Positions 33,733 through 40,736 of a DNA stretch of 64,000 nt are shown here, piece by piece. The notes beneath the pieces were generated by a model. That model saw nothing but the letters and a program-made list of their open reading frames with translations. It was not told the DNA's origin and made no database searches. A program made the translations under genes and the position numbers. Source of the stretch: Chloroflexota bacterium (lineage in GTDB: Bacteria; Chloroflexota; Dehalococcoidia; Lucifugimonadales; Lucifugimonadaceae); the NCBI GenBank assembly GCA_029262735.1, contig JAJCYY010000090.1, positions 40,116-104,115 on the forward strand, read 5' to 3'. Each line of letters starts with the position of its first letter. The first letter of the stretch is position 1.

Positions 33733-34743
33733 ATGGCACACAAAGGGCTACGTAACTTGCGGGCAAAGCTGTGGCTCACAGCGCTGGTCATGACGGCGGC
33801 GGCGCTGGCGGCATGTTCGAGCAGCGACGAGACCACCAGCGTTTCACTTGCGCTCGACTGGTTCCCGAACTCGAACCATGCCGGAATTTACGCCGCCCTT
33901 GAGCAGGGATATTTTGAGGAAGAAGGGCTGGACGTCAATGTCTACACACCCGCCGATCCGTCATCTGTGCTCAGCACTGTCGGAGCGGGGCGTGACGACT
34001 TCGGCATCAGCTATCAGACGGACCTTTTGCAGGCCCGAAACCAGGGAGTGCCGGTTGTCGCCGTCACAGGAATCGTGCAGCACCCGCTCAACTCCGTGAT
34101 GGCACTGGAAAGTTCCGGCATCACGCGGCCCGCAGACCTTGCAGGCAAAAAGGTTGGCTACCCGGGAATTCCATCGAACGAAGGGCTGCTGGCGACGATG
34201 CTGGCGTCGGACGGCCTGACACTGGATGACGTGGAGCTGATCGACATCGGTTTCGCGCTCACGCAGTCGCTTGCAGCCGGTTCCGTAGATGCGGTGGTCG
34301 GCGCCTACTGGACGCACGAGTCGATTGTCCTTGAACTGGAAGGGCTGCCGGTGAACGTGATGCGGATGGAGGAGTGGGGCGTGCCGGACTTCTACGAGCT
34401 GGTTCTCGTGGCAAGCGAGGACAAGATTGCGGACGAGGCGGAGGTCGTGCAGAAGCTCGTGCGGGCGTTCAGCCGCGGCTTCGAGTACGCCCTGGCAAAT
34501 CCGCAGACCTCTATCGACATGCTGGTTTCTATCGGCGGAGAGACGGTCCTGGAGGATGTCGAAAGGCAGGGCGTCGAGCTCCTGTTGCCGATGTGGGACG
34601 ACGGCGTCGCTCCGCAGTTCGGGTGGCAGGAAGGAGCGCGCTGGGAGAGCTTCGCGGAATGGATGAAGTCGGAGGGGCTGATCGATCAGTCGCTGGATGC
34701 TTCGGCCGCGTTCACGAATCGGTTCGTGGAGGGTACGAACTAG
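33733..34743 (+). CDS. thiY: ThiY/NMT1-type substrate-binding lipoprotein
   Basis: Solute-binding lipoprotein of 336 aa. The signal peptide ends at the lipobox LAAC with Cys28. The mature protein begins with SLALDWFPNSNHAGIYAALE, the diagnostic first strand-helix of THI5/NMT1/ThiY pyrimidine-binding proteins. DFGISYQTDLLQARNQGVPV and ADLAGKKVGYPGIPSNEG are further conserved blocks. It should deliver formylaminopyrimidine or HMP-type precursors to ThiXZ. Separated from the permease by repeats but on the same strand and most likely on the same riboswitch-controlled message. Confidence 0.9.
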   Translation: MAHKGLRNLRAKLWLTALVMTAAALAACSSSDETTSVSLALDWFPNSNHAGIYAALEQGYFEEEGLDVNVYTPADPSSVLSTVGAGRDDFGISYQTDLLQARNQGVPVVAVTGIVQHPLNSVMALESSGITRPADLAGKKVGYPGIPSNEGLLATMLASDGLTLDDVELIDIGFALTQSLAAGSVDAVVGAYWTHESIVLELEGLPVNVMRMEEWGVPDFYELVLVASEDKIADEAEVVQKLVRAFSRGFEYALANPQTSIDMLVSIGGETVLEDVERQGVELLLPMWDDGVAPQFGWQEGARWESFAEWMKSEGLIDQSLDASAAFTNRFVEGTN

Positions 34744-34749
34744 ATCGAC

Positions 34750-35997
34750 TCACGCGTTCGCCTCAGAAGGAGTTCGCTCGACAGACCACAGCGGTCTTAG
34801 CAGGGTGACTCCGACCACCAGGACGGCAACGGACATCAGCGTTCCACCAACTGTCAGCGCAAGCGGCGCGCTGTAGACCTGCGCCAGTGCCCCCATCATC
34901 AATCCGCCGAGGCTCGACGCGCCCCACGTGAACTGGCTGATCCCCATAACCCGGCCACGGAACTCAGGCTCAACAAGCGTCTGCACCAGTGTCTGGCTCA
35001 TCGTCTGGTAGATGGTCCGCGCCGCACCGACCAGCCCCAGCGCGAACGCAGCTACCGCAAGCTGGTCTGACTGCGCGAACAGCACCAGGAACGCACCGAA
35101 GCCTGTGCCGGAGATGGTCAGATACAGTGCCGGTCGCACGCGCTTGCCGAGCAACACGATCATCGCCGTGGCGACCAGGCCGCCGATTCCCCCGCCAAGA
35201 AGCAGGTTGCCGTACGTCTGCTCGTCGCCGCCAAACACCTCGTCTGCAAAGACAGGCAAAAGTGTCGAGTAGGAAAGCCCGACGAGGCCACCGAATATGC
35301 CGAGGCCGATCAGCCCGGCGATGACGCGGTTGTCTCGCATGTACTCGAGCCCTTCTGCCAGTCCTCGCCATGCTGAGACGCTGTTACTCGCCATTTTGTG
35401 CCCCACCGGCGACATGAACATCAGCGCTGCGGTTGTCAGCACGTAGGAGGCGGCGATGATGAAGAAGAGACCTTCGAGCCCGAGCGTGTTTACTATCGGA
35501 GCGAAGAGCGCCGGACCGGCAATCGATGCGACTCCGAACACGATTGAGTACATGGCGATGGCGCCCGCGAGGTGCTCCTTGGGCACGATGGTGGCGACCA
35601 TTGCTGAGCGGGATGGGATGTCGAAGGAGAGCAGGATTCCGGTCGCGACCGAGATGGCGAGGACGTGCCATGGCTGGACGGCTCCGGTAGCAATGAGCAC
35701 ACCTGTGAGAACGGCCAGCGCGGCGAACATGAGTCGGGTGACGCGCACCAGCTTTAGCCTGTTCACGCGGTCGGCAAGCACTCCCCCCCAGACAGAGAAG
35801 ATCAGCACGGGTCCCAGGTTGGCTGCCGTTTCCAGCCCGAGCATGAACTCACTGTCTGTGAGTGTGCGCATGAGCCAGAGCCGGCCGAAGATGAGCGACC
35901 ACATCCCGATGTTGGAGAATGCGGCGGCGACCCAGAAGATGCGGTACTCGCGGTACTTGAACGCGGACAGCGATGTGTTTTCGAGTTTAGGCAGCAC
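34750..35997 (-). CDS. MFS transporter, MFS_3/EntS-like
   Basis: A 415-aa carrier with about 12 TM segments. The short N-terminus LSAFKYREYRIFWVAAAFSNIGMW and the motif VWGGVLADRVNRLKLVRVTRL are typical of the EntS/MFS_3 group, which exports siderophores or drugs and includes many uncharacterised members. It converges on the thi operon, ending six bases after thiY, and no specific substrate is suggested by context. Confidence 0.87.
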   Translation of the reverse strand: MLPKLENTSLSAFKYREYRIFWVAAAFSNIGMWSLIFGRLWLMRTLTDSEFMLGLETAANLGPVLIFSVWGGVLADRVNRLKLVRVTRLMFAALAVLTGVLIATGAVQPWHVLAISVATGILLSFDIPSRSAMVATIVPKEHLAGAIAMYSIVFGVASIAGPALFAPIVNTLGLEGLFFIIAASYVLTTAALMFMSPVGHKMASNSVSAWRGLAEGLEYMRDNRVIAGLIGLGIFGGLVGLSYSTLLPVFADEVFGGDEQTYGNLLLGGGIGGLVATAMIVLLGKRVRPALYLTISGTGFGAFLVLFAQSDQLAVAAFALGLVGAARTIYQTMSQTLVQTLVEPEFRGRVMGISQFTWGASSLGGLMMGALAQVYSAPLALTVGGTLMSVAVLVVGVTLLRPLWSVERTPSEANA

Positions 35998-36047
35998 GTG
36001 AGGTTAGATGATCCGGTCTTGCAGCGGTTTGCTGAAGCCTACTTCAA

Positions 36048-36195
36048 CTAACTCTGCTGTGGGTCGGCTGCCAGGAACTGCGTAACGGCGGATATGGAGT
36101 CTGCCGGGTTGTCCTCGAACACGTTGTGACCGGCTCCGGGAACTCTCAGCCATTTTCCATCCGGCACCGTGGCGACGGTTCGGACGAACACAACC
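36048..36195 (-). pseudogene. Remnant of an alpha/beta-hydrolase C-terminus
   Basis: On the minus strand, downstream of the scramblase-like gene and in a different frame, the codons read TVATVPDGKWLRVPGAGHNV followed by FEDNPADSISAVTQFLAAD and a TAG at 36048. The PGAGH...FEDNP pattern is the catalytic-His region of alpha/beta-hydrolases. The remaining ~200 residues of such an enzyme are absent, so only a 50-codon fragment survives. Confidence 0.5.
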
Positions 36196-36843
36196 TCAGT
36201 TTCCGAACCGGAATCCCGAGCCGCTACGGCCCTTGCCCTCGAAGAACTTCATGTCGACCACAAAACCCATCATGAGCATGCGTAGGCGCTGCTCTTGGTG
36301 AGCGATGGGGGAAGTGAACTCGATATCGAACTTGTCGGCGTCGGTCATCATTTCCTTGCCGATCCCCGAGAAACGCTTTGTGATCTTGCCAATCTGCGTG
36401 TTTCCCTCGTGCACCCAGAAGGTCCACGGCCGAAACATAGGACCCTTGATCCTGATCTCCGGTGATCCGTCACCCCAGATGGCGAATCTGCGCTGGAAGA
36501 GTGCGAAACGCTGCCTGATCTGGAACTGAGGCTGGCCGACCGGGTCGAAGATCTGGTGCGTCGAAAACGGGAAGCCCCAACGTTCTTTTAGCGAAGCTAT
36601 TGGATCACCCGAGGTGCTGCGAAGCTCGATCGACTCGAACCTGCCGCTCCCCAGGAACAGGCGCTGCATACCACTCGTCGATTCGGCAGCGTGAGCGATG
36701 ACCTGGCCATCCTGATCGAGCACATCGTAGCCGTTGGCTCCCTCGAATCCGGTGAACATCTCGAGCACCTCGACGCGCTGGTCGATCCGTACCGAGCTGT
36801 ACCGGGTGAGATCAAGAAGTTGTTGTGAGTCCGTGCTCCGCAT
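36196..36843 (-). CDS. Phospholipid scramblase/LURP-one-related protein
   Basis: A 215-aa protein of the scramblase/LOR (Tubby-like barrel) superfamily. Typical blocks are GYDVLDQDGQVIAHAAES, LFLGSGRF, KGPMFRPWTFWVHEGNTQIG, then KITKRFSGIGKEMMTDADKF and IEF. In bacteria these proteins are widespread but mostly uncharacterised; lipid binding is inferred from the fold. Followed directly by the alpha/beta-hydrolase remnant. Confidence 0.85.
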   Translation of the reverse strand: MRSTDSQQLLDLTRYSSVRIDQRVEVLEMFTGFEGANGYDVLDQDGQVIAHAAESTSGMQRLFLGSGRFESIELRSTSGDPIASLKERWGFPFSTHQIFDPVGQPQFQIRQRFALFQRRFAIWGDGSPEIRIKGPMFRPWTFWVHEGNTQIGKITKRFSGIGKEMMTDADKFDIEFTSPIAHQEQRLRMLMMGFVVDMKFFEGKGRSGSGFRFGN

Positions 36844-36913
36844 TATTTGTCTCCATCTGGCTTATTTTTGGGGTTTAGCCCGCTACGAACGTCCTTGCGT
36901 GCTGGTGCTCGTT

Positions 36914-37429
36914 CTACTCGCCGAACCCACGCTTCATGCCTCGAACGAGGGCGACCTGCCCGGTGTGCTGGCTCTCTTCGACAATGATGTGGCCGACGAG
37001 CCAGCGGCCTGTGATCGTACCGAAGCGCGGGTGCTCGATCTCCCTGCCAAGCGTCTCTTCATCCAGAGAATCGATGACCGGTCCGGTCTCAGCGCGGACC
37101 GCATCGAAGTACGCCAGCAGATCAGCCATCTCTATATGCGGCATCGCCACCACCTCTTCGATGGTCTGCCCGGCGCCCCTGTTCTCGGCGTCCATGCCGA
37201 ACTTCTCATCCCAGCCGCCGCGGTTCCAGACCTGCCCTTTCCCGGTCAGCACGCCGTTGATCCAGTGGTCTTCGACACGGGCCATGTGCCAGACGAGCCA
37301 GGCGATGTGATTGGAGTGCGGAGTTGGCTGTGAGTAGGCCTCGTCATGAGAGAGACCGTCGACTGCCTGTTTCAATTGCTGAAGATATTCGTCGTAGGCG
37401 CTTTTGAGCGTGGCGACGTACTGGTTCAT
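36914..37429 (-). CDS. DinB-family four-helix metal-binding protein
   Basis: A 171-aa DinB/YfiT-like protein. The three metal-ligand histidines are those in SNHIAWLVWHMARVEDHW, VGHIIVEESQHTGQ and the matching helix-1 region. Members include thiol-dependent (bacillithiol or mycothiol) transferases and many unknown proteins. It sits 70 bases upstream of the scramblase-like gene on the same strand, so both may be cotranscribed. Reaction unknown. Confidence 0.85.
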   Translation of the reverse strand: MNQYVATLKSAYDEYLQQLKQAVDGLSHDEAYSQPTPHSNHIAWLVWHMARVEDHWINGVLTGKGQVWNRGGWDEKFGMDAENRGAGQTIEEVVAMPHIEMADLLAYFDAVRAETGPVIDSLDEETLGREIEHPRFGTITGRWLVGHIIVEESQHTGQVALVRGMKRGFGE

Positions 37430-37689
37430 TGCGAGACTCCTGGAGATTGCTGCGATGGCGTGATGCGCTCGGAATACTGGGATGAGATTTCACGGTTGCT
37501 GCTTGCGGGAGCATCATAACCGTTGTGGTACGTAGGGTCTTGAGACCGGCGGAGAGACTGCTGTAATGGATGAAGGTGGCGCAACGAACCCGTCGTCCTG
37601 AGCCACAGCAAAGGACCCGGATGAGGGGTGGCGCGGTCGCGGTGGGAGGTCATTCCGGTGGGAGCGGTGCTGCGGCAACGGTCTTTGCT

Positions 37690-37760
37690 GATGCAGAGAG
37701 CGGTTACGGCGCGTTGCCTCATCCGCCCAAGGCCCTTCGCTCTAGCTCGGGACGAAGCCG
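37690..37760 (+). repeat. Family C repeat (71 bp)
   Basis: Contains CGTTGCCTCATCC, CCTTCGCTCT and GCTCGGGACGAAG in the same order and spacing as the copy at 57161-57231, with roughly 80% identity by eye. It directly abuts an inverted family B copy. Confidence 0.65.
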
Positions 37761-37763
37761 TTT

Positions 37764-37858
37764 CTTCCTCACTGACAGGGAGGGAGCTAGAGGGTGGGTC
37801 GTTGTGGCGGCCTTACGGTCACGGGGCGCAGCAAGCGGCGCCCCTACAAAAATGCACC
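37764..37858 (-). repeat. Family B repeat, inverted
   Basis: The minus strand reads GTAGGGGCGCCGCTTGCTGC, then ACCCACCCTCTAGC and TCCCTCCCTGTCAG, matching the order in 10934-11029. Confidence 0.7.
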
Positions 37859-37864
37859 AGCCCT

Positions 37865-38659
37865 CTACACCAGTTGCATCTGCTTCAGCAGGCGGCTGCG
37901 CTTTTCGTGGGAGCGGAGCATCTTCTCTAGCTGAGCGAGGCCCTTTCGTGTATCGCTGGCGACTCGTGCCGGGTCGAGCCGTTCCATGCGGCGCTTGAAC
38001 AGCCAGTATGTGAAGCTGTCTCCCTCGCCCAACGAATGGCCCGGCGGATTGAGCGAAGATCCCGTCGTCTCGGACAGCTCAGTCCCGGAGCAGTACTCAT
38101 CCCACAGGCCAGCGCGGTCATTGCCGTAGAGACGCTGGTAGACCTCGTCGCAGCGATCGTCAGATGGCGCACGGCCGCTCGCTACCCGGCGTTTGGCGAT
38201 CTCCTCGCGGGCGGCGACGATCAAGCCCTGCTCAACGGTCACACCGTAGAAGAAACTGAGGCTGGCGCGTGACTTATCGACGCCCATGATGCGCATGAAC
38301 TCAGGCTCACCGAAGCCTCCGAACAGGTCAGGCGCATCGAGCCATACCTGCCAGTCTTCACTGGCCGGCCCGTTCTCCACGTTTTCGAGGATTCGGCTCG
38401 CCAGCAATCGCCAGTCGAATGCCTCGCCACCGATCAGGTACTGGAGCGTCTGGTTGCCGAACACCTCGGAAGACTCCGGCCACTGGCCGACCGTCTCCAG
38501 CACGAGCTGCTTCCAGTCGTCCGGCCTCGCGGCAAGATTCATCTTCAGCTCTGCTAGTAGCTCCGAGATCGGCCGGGAAGCGCGCGTGATATCCGTCGGG
38601 CCGTCAACCAGCACCTCGGCTGCCAGTGCGCTGTCTGCATTATCAGGACTTGTGGTCAT
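37865..38659 (-). CDS. Uncharacterised 264-aa soluble protein coupled to polX
   Basis: Start ATG 38659 lies within the last codons of polX (17-base overlap), which implies coupled translation. The protein has FGNQTLQYLIGGEAFDWRLLA, then FFYGVTVEQGLIVA and FTYWLFKRRMERLDPARVAS, a helical pattern without metal motifs or membrane segments. The last 40 residues are basic (EKMLRSHEKRSRLLKQMQ). Not recognised as a named family; I have the impression that similar proteins occur in other Chloroflexota. A role in DNA repair or metabolism alongside PolX is only an inference from coupling. Confidence 0.8.
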   Translation of the reverse strand: MTTSPDNADSALAAEVLVDGPTDITRASRPISELLAELKMNLAARPDDWKQLVLETVGQWPESSEVFGNQTLQYLIGGEAFDWRLLASRILENVENGPASEDWQVWLDAPDLFGGFGEPEFMRIMGVDKSRASLSFFYGVTVEQGLIVAAREEIAKRRVASGRAPSDDRCDEVYQRLYGNDRAGLWDEYCSGTELSETTGSSLNPPGHSLGEGDSFTYWLFKRRMERLDPARVASDTRKGLAQLEKMLRSHEKRSRLLKQMQLV

Positions 38660-40457
38660 AGTTCTCCATGAAAGCATACCTGTCAGCTTTCGGCGTGGAG
38701 ATGAACTTGGTGAAATCACTGTGGGGAAGCGTATTGACAACACGGTCCCGCGTGCACCAGCCACGGCGCGCCATGCCCACTCCGTAGTGCAAATCTGCGA
38801 ACTGGTGCAGGCGGTGCGAGTCTGTGCCGATTGAGAAGTACACACCAATATCGATGGCCCGGCGGATGTGCGTGTCTTTCAGATCGAGCCGCTGTGTGGA
38901 GGCGTTGATCTCCAGCAGCGTCCCGGTCTCGACGGCGGATCTGCAAATCGCATCGAAGTCCAGATCGACGGGAGCGCGCCTGCCGATGAGGCGCGTCGTC
39001 AGGTGGGCGACGATGTCCAGGTTTTCGTTCTCCATTGCGGTGATGATGCGCGCCGTCATGGTCTTGCGGTCCTGGTCCATCGAGGAGTGGATAGAGCCGA
39101 GCACGATATCCAGTTCGGCCAGAGCATCGTCCGGGTAGTCCATCGAGCCGTCCGCCCGGATGTCCATCTCGGTTCCCGTGAACAGGCGAATGCCCTTCAG
39201 CTTCTTGTCCAGCGCTCGCACTGCCTCGTTGTGCTCCGTGAGTTTTTCGACGGAGAGTCCGCCTGCTATTGTCGCCGACTTCGAGTGATCTGTGATCGCC
39301 AGGTATTCGAATCCGGCTTTTTTTGCGGCCCCAACCATCTCCTCCATGGGGAAACGGCCGTCCGTCCAGTCAGTGTGCGAATGGAGGTCTCCGCGGACAT
39401 CCTTCACGGTGACTAGTTGCGGCAACTCGTCTTTTTCCGCTGCGTCGATCTCGCCGGAGTCTTCGCGTATCTCAGGCGGGATATATGGCAGATCGAGCCG
39501 CCTGTAGATCGCCTCTTCTGATGCGAACTCTTCGACCTCGTCGGTCTCGATGTTCTTTGCGCCGTATTCGTTTAGCGAGAGTCCGCGCTTGTTGGCGCGG
39601 TCACGCAGGCGGATGCCGTGCTCTTTACTTCCAGTGAAGTAGAGGAGCGTGGCGGCGAATGCGGCGTCCGGGACGACTCGCAGGTCGAACTGCAGCCCGG
39701 AATCCATGACGACCATCGACTTTGTTGCGCCCTTGCTCATCACGTCACTGACAATTGGGAGCGATGTGAACGCATCCATAACGGCCTCGGGCTCGTCAGC
39801 CGAGCAGAGCATGTCGACGTCGCCAATGGTCTCCCGATGACGGCGGAGCGAGCCTGCGCATGTGAGGTTGCGGATGCCGGGGACGGCTTTTCTCAGCGCA
39901 TCCATGACGCGTTCCGCTTCGGGGAGTACGGTTCCGATAGGGATGCGATCGCCCTGGCTGATGCGGGAGTTGAGGTGACGCAGGATGTTCTGGGCAACCT
40001 TGTTGCTTATCCGCGGCAGCTTTTCCAGCTCACCTGATTCGATGGACGCCTTGAGCGCCTCGCGGGAGTCGATGCCGAGGTCCACCGCGGCGCGCATTGC
40101 GGTCTTGGGGCCGATGCCTGGCACCTGGGTGATTTCGAGTATCCCCGGCGGCATCTCTGCCCTGAGGTTGTCGAAGAACCTCAAGCTGCCGGTTTCAGCA
40201 AGCTCCTGCACCTTGGAGACGATGGCATCGCCGAAACCGGGTATGGCCCGCAGGCGCTTTTCGTCTGATGCAGCATCTGCAAGCTCGAATTGCATGTTGT
40301 CTATTGCGTCTGCGGCACGAGAGTAGGCTCGGGTCTTGAAGACGGAGTCGCCGCGTGCCTGCAGGAGGGTGGCGATGTCCGAGAAGACTTTTGCGAAGTC
40401 GCGGTTCTGGAGCCTGGTGTTGGCGTTTGGGGACGTTGCAGGCATTCCTGGCATCAC
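38643..40457 (-). CDS. polX: DNA polymerase X with PHP domain
   Basis: A 604-aa PolX. The N-terminal 8-kDa helix-hairpin-helix region is at residues 15-150 (RLRAIPGFGDAI, ITQVPGIGPKTAM). The nucleotidyltransferase palm has AGSLRRHRETIGDVDML with the catalytic Asp pair, and the third Asp region is QFDLRVVPD. The C-terminal PHP domain (DLHSHTDWTDG, AITDHSKS, EMDI, FSIGTDSHRLHQF) carries a 3'-5' exonuclease and AP-endonuclease type metal site. The enzyme fills short gaps in base-excision repair. Start ATG 40457; an in-frame Met two codons on is equivalent. Confidence 0.95.
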   Translation of the reverse strand: MMPGMPATSPNANTRLQNRDFAKVFSDIATLLQARGDSVFKTRAYSRAADAIDNMQFELADAASDEKRLRAIPGFGDAIVSKVQELAETGSLRFFDNLRAEMPPGILEITQVPGIGPKTAMRAAVDLGIDSREALKASIESGELEKLPRISNKVAQNILRHLNSRISQGDRIPIGTVLPEAERVMDALRKAVPGIRNLTCAGSLRRHRETIGDVDMLCSADEPEAVMDAFTSLPIVSDVMSKGATKSMVVMDSGLQFDLRVVPDAAFAATLLYFTGSKEHGIRLRDRANKRGLSLNEYGAKNIETDEVEEFASEEAIYRRLDLPYIPPEIREDSGEIDAAEKDELPQLVTVKDVRGDLHSHTDWTDGRFPMEEMVGAAKKAGFEYLAITDHSKSATIAGGLSVEKLTEHNEAVRALDKKLKGIRLFTGTEMDIRADGSMDYPDDALAELDIVLGSIHSSMDQDRKTMTARIITAMENENLDIVAHLTTRLIGRRAPVDLDFDAICRSAVETGTLLEINASTQRLDLKDTHIRRAIDIGVYFSIGTDSHRLHQFADLHYGVGMARRGWCTRDRVVNTLPHSDFTKFISTPKADRYAFMENYDHKS

Positions 40458-40736
40458 TACCTTTGGCGCAGAGAGGGCGCCCGTAATCTCCCTGCCCGAT
40501 CACGAGGGACGGGTGCCCACTTGTGCAGGCGGGTTAGAGGGTGGGTCGTACCATTGTCGTCTCGACCGTAGTGGAGAGATCTTACCGGTCTTGAGCGGTC
40601 ATCCGAGAGATTCCGAATCAGGTTCAGAAAGAGAGAAAGCCGATACGGCCCTCACTCAGACCCTCACCCTAACCTCTCCCGATCCGGGAGAGGGGATTCC
40701 GAGGTTGGCGTCAGGCTAAACCTCTCACCATCGCCT
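40458..40736. repeat. Intergenic repeats between polX and secA
   Basis: A partial inverted family B copy (GGCGGGTTAGAGGGTGGGTC, about 40527-40548) is followed by a family A copy at 40556-40632 (GTCGTCTCGACCG...TTCCGAATCAGGTTCAGAAA) and an inverted arm CCCTAACCTCTCC / GGGAGAGGGG near 40668-40695. The family A end has lost the ATGAC terminus. Confidence 0.7.

Larger units (their letters stand above)
37430..37864. other. Intergenic region made of dispersed repeats
   Basis: A 435-bp gap. It contains a family C repeat at 37690-37760 and a family B repeat in inverse orientation at 37764-37858. The open frames crossing it (for example from 37570) reflect GC-rich repeat sequence, not genes. Confidence 0.65.

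Noticed and set aside
37570..37998. Open frames across 37.6-38.0 kb
   Set aside because: They run through family B and C repeats and the end of another gene, and show only repeat-derived residues.
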